A DNA stretch of 64,000 nt, from NCBI GenBank assembly GCA_035610365.1, contig CM069439.1, positions 24,813,533 through 24,877,532 on the forward strand. Reading direction: 5' to 3'. This document shows positions 13,301 through 25,295 of the stretch, one piece after another (position 1 is the stretch's first letter; every line of letters begins with the position of its first letter). The notes below the pieces were generated by a model. That model was not told where the DNA came from and did no database searches. It saw only the letters and a program-made list of their open reading frames with translations. A program made the translations under genes and the position numbers. This DNA comes from Aquatica leii (taxonomy: Eukaryota; Arthropoda; Insecta; Coleoptera; Lampyridae).

Positions 13301-13479
13301 TTACAATATCATATACAAATACGTAAAACACTTCAAAACTTGTAAACAGTAAAAAAATTTTTCAAGTATCTTTAGTCTATATAATAAATTACGTAATTTT
13401 ATTCATATTTTTCGATAGAGTAATAAGCAGTAGTATTTACTTGGACTAATCTGAAAACAGTACATTAACAAAAAAATTG
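10371..13479. other. AT-rich noncoding DNA, likely intronic
   Basis: Dense poly-A/poly-T runs, stops in all frames and no recognisable transposon ends. If 10268-10370 is a real first exon, this is the start of its first intron. Confidence 0.6.
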
Positions 13480-14705
13480 TATTCAAGAGGTGATTTGTCT
13501 AGCGCTCCTGTATTGCGGTATCTTTAGTCCTTTTGTGCACTTTCCATTTTATTTTTTCAGCAATTGTGTTCCGTCAATAAAACCCAGAAGCTTATTCCAA
13601 AGACCTTTTTTTAATTCATCATCGTTTAGTTTTCTGTACCTTATCTCTCAACAGTTTTTCCATAGTTTCTTATGTTCTGCCACTAGTTTGCTGCGATCTA
13701 TTTTTTTTAGGTATTGTCGGAGTCGACGAGTTCAGGTCTGATATGTCCTTGCGTTTTTTTGCTAGCGCATCCGCTTTACAGTTTGATCTTTTGGTATCCA
13801 AATAAGCTGCATTTGTTGGCTAGTTACCAATATTGTCAAACTGTTTATTCATTTCATAATTAGTTTAGATTTTATTACTGGCGATCTTATGATATGATCG
13901 ATATAAAACCATTTGCGTATGATTTTTAGTGAATAAGATTCTTGACACACCAGCAACTTAAGCTTAAAAAACGAACGCATATTTACCTAAAGTCAGCAAA
14001 AATTGCTATCCATCGTGCCTGCTTCTTTTTCTTGCACCGGCGTCGTTGCGATTTTTGGTCTCATAGTTGTACCTTTAACCGTACCCGGGTAAATGTTTTT
14101 TGTTCACTCGTCTCGTTACGTTATTATCATTTTAAATTTTTTCAAGATATAATAATCTTTTGTGTAGTCGGATGTCGTAGTTAAAATTGTTTTTTTGCTT
14201 GGTTTGTTTTGCCCGGTAATTGACGTGTGTTGACTAATCTGCAATATGTATACTGCTTGTCTTGCTACCTTCATTAAAGCAAAGTGTAATAATGGAAGTG
14301 ACAATAGTGTTTCCATGGCTGTTATGGGCGTTGTTCTCATCGCTTGTTATTAAGAGACATTCCATTTTTTGTGCTTTGCCTAGCTTGGAAACTGTGGTTT
14401 TTAGATTAGTTCTCTCACCATACAAACGCACCGTATGTGATATGGGTCTTGTCACTACAGTATATAACCATTTGGTCATTGTGGTTTTTGATCCTTATGT
14501 GTGCTCGACCATCCGTTTGGTTGTATTAAAAACCCTGATGGCCTTCGTTGTGACTTTTTTTAGATGAGCGTCTATCTGGTATTCAAAGTGAGTCCTAGGT
14601 ATTTGACTTCTGTTGTCATCGGAACGATTGGCGTCTTGGCCGAGTTCCTTATAGTCCCTCATTTTTTGGCGGTGTTTAGTACACTCTGCATTATATTCGG
14701 TTACT
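13480..14705 (-). mobile_element. Decayed non-LTR retrotransposon (R1/I group), RT C-terminus plus RNase H region
   Basis: The minus strand reads as the 3' part of a LINE ORF2, broken by several shifts. Near 14630-14570 is a piece like EVKYLGLTLNTR; near 14560-14400 TTKAIRVFNTTKRMVEHT then TKWLYTVVTRPI, typical of the end of the RT domain in R1/I-group elements; then KLGKAQKMECLLIT and MRTTPITAMETLLSLPLLH, the segment before RNase H. Near 13810 MQLIWIPKDQ resembles the conserved WVPGH of RNase H, and the tail LVAEHKKLWKNC follows near 13660. The 5' part is missing. Family names are from memory of conserved motifs; exact clade is uncertain. Confidence 0.7.
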
Positions 14706-14746
14706 CGATTCTTATTAAATTTAACAACAAATGAAAAATTGCAGCG

Positions 14747-15006
14747 TCAGAGTTGCCAGATTTGCTGATATCATTTGCCAACCACAAAAAAAAATAGCAA
14801 AAATAACCAAACATTTGTGCCAAGAGAAGCAAACTAGCGCACCAAATTTTTTATTGAATTTGGTAACCTTGATGCAGTTTTTAGTTCCTTTTTATTGAAA
14901 ATATAGTAACGTTTCTTAAACTGACAACACTTTCGCTGGAACAAATATAAAAATAAAAAATAACCACAGCCATTCTGGCGATAAATCGCCACACCTGGCA
15001 ACTCAG
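14747..15006. mobile_element. Possible MITE, about 260 bp
   Basis: Inverted ends share GAGTTGCCAG: 14749-14758 on the left, and its reverse complement CTGGCAACTC at 14995-15004. Weaker inner similarity continues (TGCTGATATCATTTGCC against GGCGATTTATCGCC). The direct repeat CAGCG touches both ends and may be a target duplication. No coding capacity. The short terminal repeats make this tentative. Confidence 0.4.
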
Positions 15007-16555
15007 CGGTAATTTGTGGAGGACCTGTCACTTGATATGCGCAGTAACCGAAATTGACACAATAAATCTATTTGTTAGAAGTAAGAGGTGTTCCCGATTG
15101 AAAAAATATGAACTGCAAGTAAACATTCTGATGAAAACGGCAATGTAGAATCAGAAACATCAGATGACGTGTTGGACGTTACTTCATTAACATAATAATG
15201 CATTACTTGTAAAATTTCAATAGTTCCATTAGTTTTTTTTGCTACGGTTTGAATTTTAATAGTTGTTATTGACTAAACATGTTGTAATTAAAAATAAGAT
15301 TAAGATTTTTTTTATCACATCCAGATATAGCAAAATTTAACAAACAAAAAAAAGTATTGATTATTACAAACCTATATAATTTTATTTTGCTTTATAAAAA
15401 AAGTTGTTAAGATTACAATGTTATTAGTAAAAAATATATAACTGCTTAATAGTATTGATCGAAATTTAAAGGTTTATTTAATGAAACATTTCTCTTTTTG
15501 TTTGGAAAGACCGTTTAATAGTCTTCCTTTTATGCACAAACTCAGAATTCCTTGCTTGGTACGTTTGTTTTATTTTTTTTTTGTCTTGAGGTAACTTTTC
15601 TCCTTGTAAATTATTATTAGAACAAAATTATTTTTATCATGGCAGCTGTCAGAACACAGACCTCTGGGTGTAAGCTTAAATGAAACGAAAGTACACAAAT
15701 GTAAATTTTTTATAATTTATCTGCAACTATAAAATTGCTACACTAACTTTTTACATTAAAGAGAAAAAACAGTATTTGGGTGCCAACTATATTTAAATTG
15801 GTGATAAATAAAAACATTAAACATCCTATAACTAACTATTAACTAACATTGAACTTAAAAGTAATAAAAGCTGCAAAGTATGTATTTCGAAAAGTTTTTG
15901 ATAATTGAATAAGGCACAATTTAATTAGTTTAAATTTAAGATGTAATCATTAATCAAAAATGCAATTAATAAATCCAAATAGTTAAATCACCAAAACAAA
16001 TGTTACGTTACTGCAGATCTATTAATAGCACATTCTTCGCTCACGTGTTATGCTTTCATACAGAACAAAATAACATTAAAATTCCATAAAATCGCGAATC
16101 AAAACATTCCAACAGCAATAAAGATAAATGTAAATTCGAAAAATCAAAATAAAGATCAATAAAGATAAGGATAAAAACCCTATATATGAATTATTAGAAT
16201 GGTTTCTGTTTCACATGAAACACTTACGTTGAGTTATATACAACAGCCTTGAATAAATCCTTTGTTAAAGTATTGCGTCACATTACGAAATTACAGTAAT
16301 TAGTTGAAAAGAAGAAAAATTAATTTGTATACGTTTTTACGCCATTATTAAGAAAATTGTCTTTCTCTTTTTTCACTTAAGACGTACAAACCGAAAGTGG
16401 TTGAAAACGGAAGTGTTAAAAAAAGGTCGATTGCACGGTCGATTATTGAAAGCAATTACAACGCGACGTTGCCAAACTGATTAATTTAAATACAAGATTA
16501 GTTGCATAAATTAAGCAAATGCAAAATTGAATTTTAAATGTTATAAATTCTAACG
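15007..16555. other. AT-rich noncoding DNA with a small unrecognised ORF tail
   Basis: Mostly featureless. At 15131-15196 an acidic, coding-like stretch (ENGNVESETSDDVLDVTSLT, stop) stands out from the background but has no recognisable context. It may be a scrap of a transposon gene. Confidence 0.5.
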
Positions 16556-16806
16556 GGACGTTACATTTTTCAAAAAGTTTTCATTGCATTTTTAAAAACA
16601 AACCAAGCTTCTTTTTCAACGCCTGTTATGGTATTTTCAAACTGACTTTCAGAAACCAATTTTCTTATTTGAGGATCAATAAAAATATTTTTTTTAAGTC
16701 GGATAAACCGAGTAATTTACTGCAAAAATACTGAAAGCAGGTTTCATCTTTATTTAGTCCTTTTACAAATTGCTTCATTATACCTAATTTGAGATGCGAT
16801 TGAGAA
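16556..16806 (-). pseudogene. Family A transposon protein, third copy: C-terminal fragment
   Basis: The minus strand encodes SHLKLGIMKQFVKGLNKDET, then CFQYFCSKLLGLSDLK, DPQIRKLVSESQFENT and GVEKEAWFVFKNAMKTF. This parallels copy 1 (LKFLKTKFPRLSEAK, GPQIRQLFQDSTF, RKEKRAWLAFQNV at 39250-39420). One single-base frameshift lies in the A-run near 16691-16698. The fragment stops at the edge of a mariner-like remnant that begins near 16828, suggesting one insertion disrupted or abuts the other. It is a plain DNA-transposon fossil of the family whose ends are visible at 37538-39957. Confidence 0.75.
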
Positions 16807-16827
16807 AAAATATTTTATTTACCTTCA

Positions 16828-17597
16828 CTAATTATTGTTCACTGCATCTCTAGTAAATTGCGCCTCGTCGTTAAATAAAATGAATGGAACTAATTGTGAA
16901 TTTACCTGTAGCCAGCGGCAGAAATTCAACCGGGCAGCAAAATTTCCAGGTTCCAGATGCTGAACCTGTTGTATGTGATAGGGATACAAAAGCCCATCAT
17001 GTAATGTTTGCCATACTGACATACGGGGGAGTCCCGTTCGAGAAGAAATTCTTCTAGTACTCAACCCTGGACTCCGATCAACCATCTGTAGAATGTTTTC
17101 CTGCTCATTCACATTTAACTGCACAGAACGGTCAGATCTTGTTGAAACAGATGGAAATCAACCATGAGGCCGTACATGTTGAAACACAGAAGAAAAGTTT
17201 TGGTGATTTGGCACCCTCCTGTTGGTAAATCTTCGTTCATATTCCCTAACGGCAAATCTCGCATTTCCATCACAAAATCCATAAATGTAAATGACATCAG
17301 CATACTCTTCGTTAGAAAAATGAGAAGGAATTTTGCATTTAAATTACACTTCATTTAATAAAACCGACTGTGACATTAGTAGAAAAGAAAGCAATAAATG
17401 ACATATTGTTCAGCTTTTGTTTCCCAGTTGACTAAGAATAATTAATTTTCAAAAAATGTGTGATTAGTTATAAATTTTGAACGCTTGTATCTGTGTAACT
17501 ATGGCGAATTGGACCTATGTTTATAGGACGTTTTCTACTTAAATTGACCTAAGGAACATACCATTTCAGTATGTACAGTACCTCGTGGGACACCCTG
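16828..17597 (-). mobile_element. Mariner/Tc1-superfamily transposon, 5' half
   Basis: The terminus CAGGGTGTCCCAC (reverse complement at 17585-17597) is followed by TA, the usual target of this superfamily. The minus strand then codes for the N-terminal DNA-binding region ([35 protein letters not shown], 17320-17200), a second helix-turn-helix (QENILQMVDRSPGLSTRRIS, TGLPRMSVWQ, 17100-17000), and the linker plus first catalytic motif FNDEAQFTRD near 16850. The frame stops there: the rest of the catalytic domain and the other terminal repeat are missing. There is at least one frameshift between N-terminus and linker. I remember this family as common in ants, beetles and bugs. Confidence 0.82.
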
Positions 17598-20500
17598 TAT
17601 ATAGATAATAACCGAACTAATAACCACTAAGTTAAATAACAGAACTAGAAGTTGTTTACAAGGTTATTACAATTAAAAAACCTAGATCTACCAAGTTTAA
17701 GAAACAAAAAAAGCAGTAAAAAAAATTGCGAAAAAAAGTAATCCAGTACCGTGTTCAAATGACGTCATCACAGTATCGAAACGTTGACAATAAATAGGTA
17801 AAATAAAAAAATAATTAAAAATCATTATGCTTTTTTTGTGTTTTTTTTAAACAAGAAAGATATAAGTGAAGTTAAATTACAACATATATTATTTATGTAC
17901 GATGTTTCGTGATTCAAATAAACAATCAAAAATAACAGATAATGCGATAGTTACGTTTCAAATGGATACTATAATCTAATATTTTGTATTTACGGTTACA
18001 GTACGTGCAAATGTCATATGTAAAACGCCAAATAAGCGTTGACAAGTCAGCAAGTTTGAACCTGACTTATCTAAAAATTGGAAATTATTTTTGCTTGAGT
18101 TATATCAAAGAGGCTATTTCTTTTTTTCTCAATTGATTTATGCTTACTTTTATATAAAATAAAAAAACGAAATATAAATAACGGTTTTGGTTCAATAAAT
18201 CTGTTTTGAACAAATTTTGATTCCAATTTGGATTCAAGTAAAAATAACGGTTTCGGTCCGGTTCAGGTTTTAATAAAAAAAAATTATTTAAATGTTTTAT
18301 TTGGCAACAAGACCGGTAAATTTATAATCAGTCAAAATTGAACAGTATCCTGAATTACGTTTTCATTGTTACTAAAACTTCAATGCAGCGGGACCGTATA
18401 AAAAAACTAACAATTTACTTCACTGGCGTTGGCTATGCGCACAACTAAAAATGTTTAAGCATGTTTGAAAACAAATATTAACAGTTAGCTTTACTTATAA
18501 TATTTATAGTCAACAAACTAACGATGACTTAATTCGATGCCTTTTGACACCTACTGATTGCATAAACTAAATTGATACAAAAAGATTCACACCAATTTTT
18601 CAGGACTCACAAAAACATCTTTCGTTAAAGGCCAAAAACCGTAAAATATATTCTTAGATAAAATCTATCGAATCTTCAAACGATTATGTTGAAAAATAAA
18701 AGTCATTTTCAAAACATAAAACAAATCTTTTGTTGCAGGGTTATCTAATTATTATTTTTTGCAAGTACATCAATTATTACATTTTTATTTTAATTGTAAA
18801 AAAACTAATTTAGTTATGTTACAAGTATAAACTAACAAATTTTAGGGCTACATAAGATGTGTATAATTTTAGAAAAACTTATATTAATTAATTAAAATTC
18901 TAACAATTGGGTTAAGAAAATTCCAATAAAAAAGTTTGAACTAATTGACTTTGCATTCCACATAGTACGTAGAAAATTAACGTCAGCAAATACTTTTTCG
19001 GAATTGAATTAGTGTATAAATACCGCAAATTTAGAAAATTGTTGAACAAACACTGTTTTTCATTAATCTACCGCAAGGCTCGGAACACGTTGGAAAACAA
19101 ATTAAAAAACTAACAAAATTAAAGCGTAATTTTGTCTCTTTGGATTAATTGTTAACAAAAGAAACGTTTCTGAACATAGTTGTGATAAAAGAACCAAATG
19201 TTTTATAAGTCTATAACCACGATGTTGTTTAGTTGGACGTAAACAAACGTAGGTTCATCATGTAGCATAAGAATTAATAAATACACAAATCATCAGTGTC
19301 AATAGATGCATTGAAGCAAATATAGAAAACATTTTATAAAAATTTTTGCATGGTAGCTTCAATTTATTAATTGAAAAATTATAGTAGTACGCGTTGTCAC
19401 TGTTTCTTCTTATACTGTCATTTTAAATTTATTATTTTTTAATTAATTAATAAAACCTAGCATATTTTTGCAATTAAAAAAAAATTAAAAATGAATTAAA
19501 CCTTAGAATGTTTTACATTACAAAACCATTACATAATTAATTGTTTTTAGTTGTTAAATTAATTTTTATAAATTCTTTTGTAATTAAAACAAAACGAAAA
19601 CTTAACAACAAATTAAAAAAAAAACAAGCTTACAATGAAATACACAAAATGCCACGTGAAGTAAAATTGTTACTATGTAGATGTAATTGTTAGAGCCATT
19701 ATATTTTTTTTATAACAAAGTTGTAGTGTAAAGCAAGCTTGCTTAGAAGCATTTGCAGGTCTGTGCAAATGCTTCTTTGGTTTATCTCTTAGAAAAAACT
19801 GAAAAGAAAACACGAATTAACATACTTAAGTACTTAGTCAAACTTTTGTGACACCAATAATGATTACCTACTTAAATATTAAATGTTACATCAAATAGTA
19901 AAAAAATGAGCTTTTTAATCTTTATATCTGCCAATTTTTTATCAGAAACGTTTTTTTAAAAACTTTTATTTCGTTACCAGTGACAAAGTATAGAAATACA
20001 AGCTTAACGTTCAAATTTTATAAACGTGTTCTACACATCACATTTAATAAAGCTACGAATAAGTTTAAGTGCTTGTTTTCATGAAAACATTATTGCGTTG
20101 TTGATAAGTTTGTAGTATATTTTCAGTTCATTAAGCAGATCAATTTTAATCAAATTGTTTGGATAAACCTTGACAAGAAGTTTTGTTATAACATCGATGC
20201 TAACTAAACATAATTTTAAATAACTTTCTATAAGACAAATTATAATAATAAACTCTTTTATTAATTTGTGCATGGTGTCTGTCAAAAATCTTATTTCTAA
20301 GCACACGTTTTTAAAAAAAAACTAATTCTTAAAAAAATTTTTAAGCATTCGTTTTTTATAAATTCTGAATTAGTTTTAATTAAAATAAAATAAAGCAAAT
20401 AAAAGTTTATATCTTTAATTTGATAGTTTATACATGTAACAAAAATAAATGTTTTCTTAGAACTAAAATAAAAATGTAATAATTGTTGTACTTACTTCTG

Positions 20501-21120
20501 AAAAATAATAGACAACTATGTCACAAAAGACCCGTTTTATGTTTTGAAAATGACTTTTACTTTTTAACATAATCTTTTAAACTTTCGATAGATTGTATCT
20601 AACCGTATATTTTATGGTTTTTATCCGCTAACGAAAAATGTTTTTTTAAATCCTGAAATATTTTTTTAATTAATATTTAAAACATTTAAAATTGTTTGAG
20701 CATTTATATTTTATTGTTTGTTGTTACTAGATCGTTGTATGTTTTTACATCATCATTAATTAAAATGTATCTTTATATTTATGTGTTACTATTTTATATG
20801 TCTGATATGTACGGATATTAAAGGGGTTCCACTGGGCGTTTGTGCTGGGTTAGACCGCATCCATATTTTTATTACCAGTAAATAACGCACAAGTCTGAAC
20901 GTTTACACAATTGATCTACAATTAATTATAAAATACGACTATACGTTTAAATACGTCACTATTTAATAATAAAACAAACAAAAAAAGTGATTTCACCAAT
21001 TCTTAAATTCAATTCATAAATGTAAATGACTAAATATTGGAACAAACGATCCCACACTCGCTTTTTCATATTGTCAACACAAAATATCATTTCAATCTAT
21101 TCTCTTACAAATTACATTTT
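17598..21120. other. AT-rich noncoding DNA
   Basis: No coding frames or element ends recognised over about 3.5 kb. Open frames such as that on the minus strand at 20079-20306 have no recognisable motif and the composition of the background. A clean hairpin lies at 19745-19776. Confidence 0.6.
19745..19776. other. Perfect 13-bp inverted repeat (hairpin)
   Basis: AGAAGCATTTGCA is followed by a six-base loop (GGTCTG) and its exact reverse complement TGCAAATGCTTCT. The stem does not extend past 13 bp, so it is too short for an ordinary microRNA precursor. It could be a foldback remnant or an RNA structure if the region is transcribed. Confidence 0.6.
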
Positions 21121-21207
21121 CTAGTTGGTGTCGTTCCGTTTGCATGAAATTGCAATTTTACCCGCGTTTCTATGTCCATATAAAGTAAGTTACAAAAACT
21201 AAACATT

Positions 21208-21324
21208 TTAAATATAATTTATGGCAACACAAAAAAAAACTGATGCACGTGCACTCATTCCAGAGCCGTAGGTCAGCTTATATTCGGTGCCGCCGACACG
21301 GTCAATTTGCACGTTTTCGCGCAT
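21208..21324 (-). CDS. Exon-like small ORF in a CpG-rich island (unrecognised)
   Basis: Within AT-rich DNA, 21240-21330 is CpG-rich. On the minus strand an ATG preceded by AACAACAA (an insect-like start context) opens a 38-codon frame. It encodes MRENVQIDRVGGTEY and KLTYGSGMSARAS with mostly C- or G-ending codons, unlike the surroundings; the last ten codons are AT-rich and end in a stop. A palindromic E-box (TGCACGTGCA, 21244-21253) lies inside. No clear donor is visible. Alternatives are a conserved regulatory island or, on the + strand, a promoter using the TATAAAG near 21179. I do not recognise the peptide. Confidence 0.3.
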   Translation of the reverse strand: MRENVQIDRVGGTEYKLTYGSGMSARASVFFCVAINYI

Positions 21325-21489
21325 TTGTTGTTTGTTGTTTCAATTGACACTGCTCGTCTATTCCGACAAGATAAGATTAAGAAGTAGATTAGGTAACCAT
21401 ATTAAGTTACATTCAAGCAAAAACAAATTCGAATCTGACAATGAAGTCTAGTTTTACAAATCAAGATTAACACAAGACGGTACTACTGA

Positions 21490-24400
21490 TTATCTGGTTA
21501 TAAAAACCAGGATCAACACAAAGCGGCACAACTGCCTCATCTAGTTACAAACCAAGATCAATAAAAAGCGACACAACTATCTCATTTGGTTATACAAACC
21601 AAGATTAACACAACGCAGCACTACTGCTTCAACTGGTTATACAAACAAAGATTAACACAAAGCGGGACAACTGCCTCATCTGGTTATACAAACCATAATC
21701 AACACAACGCGGCACAACTGTTTCATCTGCTTATACATACAAACCAGGATCAACATTAAATTGCACAACAGCCTCATCTGGTTATACAAACCAGGATCAA
21801 CACAAGGCGGCACTATTGCTTCATCTGCATATAGATACAAACCAGAATCAACACTAAGTGGCACAACTGCTTTATCTGGTTATACAAACCAGGATCAACA
21901 CAATGCCGCACAACTGCCTCATCTTGTTTTACAAACCAGGATCAACAGAAGTCGGCACTACTATCGCATCTGCTTATACATACAACCAGGATCAACACAA
22001 AGGGGCACAACTGCCTCATCTGGTTCTGTAAATAAAGATCAACACAAAACTACGCAACTGCCTCATCTGGTTATACAAACCAGAATCAACACAAAGCGGC
22101 ACTACTGCTTCATCTGCTTATATATACAAATCAGGATTAACACAAAGTGGCACAACTGCCTCATCTAGTTATACAAACCAGGATCAACACGAAGCAACAC
22201 AACTGCCTCATTTCGTGATACAAACCAAGATCAACACAGTACGGCACAACTGACTTATCTGGTTATACAAACCAGGATCAACACAAGGCGGCACTATTGC
22301 TTCATCTGCTTATACATACAAACCAGGATCAACACTAAGTGGCACAACTGTTTTATCTAGTTATACAAACTAGGATCAACACAAAGCGGCACAATTCCCT
22401 CATCTGGTTATAAACCAGAATCAATACAAAGCGACACAACTGCCTCATCTGGTTATACAAACCAGGATCAACACTAAGCAACAGAACTGCCTCATTTCGT
22501 GATACAAACCAAGATCAACACAGTACGGCACAACTGGCTTATCTGGTTATACAAACCAGGATCAACACAAGGCGGCACTATTGCTTCATCTACTTATACA
22601 TACAAACCAGGATCAACACTAAGTGGCACAACTGTTTTATCTAGTTATACAAACTAGGATCAACACAAAGCGGCACAATTGCCTCATCTGGTTATAAACC
22701 AGAATCAATACAAAGCGACACAACTACCTCATATGGTTATACAAACGAAGATCAACACAAGGCAGCATTACGGCCTAATCTGGTTATACAAACGAGGATT
22801 AACACAAAGCGAGACAACTGCCCCACTTCGTTATACAAACCAGGATCAACACAAGGCAGCACTACTGCTTCATCTGTTTATACATACAAACCAAGATCAG
22901 CACTAAATGGCACAACTGCCTCATCTGGTTGTACAAACCAGGATCAACACAAAGCGGCAATGTTGTCTCATCTGGTTATACAAACCAAGATCAACACAAT
23001 GCGGCACAATTGTCTCATTTTGTTATACAAACCAGGATCAACACAAGGTGGCACTATTGCTTCATCTGCTTATACATACAAACCAGGATCAACACTAAGT
23101 CGTACAACTGCCTTATCTGGTTATACAATTCAAGATCAACACAAAGCGGCACAAACGCCGCATCTGCTTATAGCCAGAATCAATACAAAGCGACACAACT
23201 ACCTCATTCGGTTATACAAACTAAAATCAACACAAGGCAGCAGTACTGCCTAATCTGGTTATACAAACGAAAATTAACACAAAGCGAGACAACTGCTTTA
23301 TCTGGTTATATAAACCAGGATTAACACAAGGCGGCACTACTGCTTCATCTGCTTATACATACAAACCAGGATCAACACTAAATGGCACAACTGTTTTATC
23401 TAGTTATACAAACTAGGATCAACACAAAGCGGCACAACTACCTCATATGGTTATACAAACGAAGATCAACACAAGGCAGCATTACGGCCTAATCTGGTTA
23501 TACAAACGAGGATTAACACAAAGCGAGACAACTGCCTCACTTTGCTATACAAACCAGAATCAACACAAGGCGGCACTACTGCTTCATCTGGTTATACAAA
23601 CAAACCAGGATCAACACTAAATGGCACAACTGCCTTATCTGGTTATACAAACCAGGATCAACACAAGGTGGCACTATTGCTTTATCTGCTTATACATACA
23701 ACAGAAGATCAACACTTAGTGTAACAACTGCCTTATCTGGTTATACAAACCAGAATCAACACAAAGCAACACAATTGCCTTATTTGGTTATACAAACCAA
23801 GATCAACACAATGCGGCACAATTGCCTCATTTTGTTATACAAACCAGGATCAACACAAGGTGGCACTATTGCTTCATCTGCTTATACATACAAACCAGGA
23901 TCAACACTAAGTCGTACAACTGCCTTATCTGGTTATACAATTCAAGATCAACACAAAGCGGCACTACTGCCTCATCTGTTTATAGCCAGAATCAATACAA
24001 AGCGACACAACTACCTCATTCGGTTATACAAACTAAATTCAACACAAGGCAGCAGTACTGCCTAATCTAGTTATACAAACGAAGATTAACACAAAGCGGG
24101 ACAACTGCTTCCTCTCGTTATACAAACCAGGATCAACACAAAGCGACATTACTGCTTCATCTGTTTATACAAACAAACCAGGATCAACACTAAGTGGCAC
24201 AACTGCCTTATCTGGTTATACAAACCAGAATCAACACAAAGCAACACAACTATCTCATCTTGTTATACAAACCAGGATCAACACAAAACGGCACTGCTGT
24301 CTCATCTAAATAAACACAATGCCGCACAACTGCCTCATCTTGTTTTACAAACCAGGAATAACACAAGTCGGCACTACTATCTCATCTGCTTATACATACA

Positions 24401-25060
24401 ACCAGGATCAAAACAAGGAGGCACAACTGCGTTATCTGGTTCTATAAATCAGGATCAACACAAGACGACACAACTGCCTCATCTGGTTATACACACCAGA
24501 ATCAAAACAATGCGACACTACAGCCTCATCTGCTTATATATACAAACCAGGATCAACACAATGCCGCACAACTGCCTCATCTTGTTTTACAAACCAGGAA
24601 TAACACAAGTCGGCACTACTACCTCATCTACTTATACATACAACCAGGATCAAAACAAGGAGGCCCAACTGCGTTATCTGGTTCTACAAATCAGGATCAA
24701 CACAAGACGACACAACTGCCTTATCTGGTTATACACACCAGAATCAAAACAATGCGACAGTACTGCCTCATCTGCTTATATATACAAATCAGGATCAACA
24801 CAAGGTGGCACAAGTGGCTCATCTGGTTATACAAACCAGGATCAACACAAAACAACACAACTGCCTGCCAACAAAGCGGCACTGTTGTCTCATCTGGTTA
24901 TACAAACCAGGATCAACACAATACGGCACAATTGTTTTATCTTGCTATACAAACCAGAATTAACACAAAGCGGGACTACTACCTCATTTGCTTATACATA
25001 CAACCCGGATTAACACAAGATGGCACAACTGCCTCATCTGGTAGTACTAACCAGGATCAA
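21490..25060. repeat. 47-bp minisatellite, about 75 monomers, with 51-bp variants and higher-order repeats
   Basis: The monomer is GGATCAACACAAAGCGGCAC followed by AACTGCCTCATCTGGTTATA and CAAACCA (47 bp). Regular variants carry a 4-base expansion (CTGCTTATACATACAAACC) giving 51 bp. Each monomer contains the hairpin CTGGTT-ATACA-AACCAG. Higher-order copies are visible: offsets of 284 bp (22237/22521), 714 bp (22731/23445), 812 bp (22975/23787) and 242 bp (24317/24559). Stop codons are rare on the + strand, so long frames such as 21761-22168 and 24752-25282 arise; because 47 is not a multiple of 3 they run through all three phases, giving a 47-residue protein period. This is best read as DNA repeat, not a protein gene. 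Confidence 0.95.
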
Positions 25061-25295
25061 TTTACCAACAACAACATACACCAATATTTACTTATACATA
25101 CATACATATATGTTAGTTATTTGTCGACACAGGTTAATTCTCAGATTTATCTTCAGAATCTGAGTTACTTAAAATTTTACTTTGCTTTCTGGTACTCTAA
25201 TAAGATAATCATGTTCAAATTTAAACGTTCTATCTTTAACCTTGTCTGTCGACTAAACTACCTCATAGCAATCATTTTCTAAAATTTCAGCAATT

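Noticed and set aside
14262-14567. A 101-residue + strand ORF.
   Set aside because: It overlaps the minus-strand LINE fragment whose peptides match conserved LINE motifs.
20079-20306. A 75-residue minus-strand ORF rich in Ile, Leu and Lys.
   Set aside because: No motif, ordinary background composition and no splice or promoter context.
21490-25060. CRISPR-like appearance (regular short repeats).
   Set aside because: There are no unique spacers; the whole unit is repeated, in a eukaryotic context.
21676-25282. Many ORFs of 60-176 codons in the minisatellite, on both strands.
   Set aside because: They are translations of a stop-poor 47-bp repeat running through all frames; no start context, signal or domain supports a gene.
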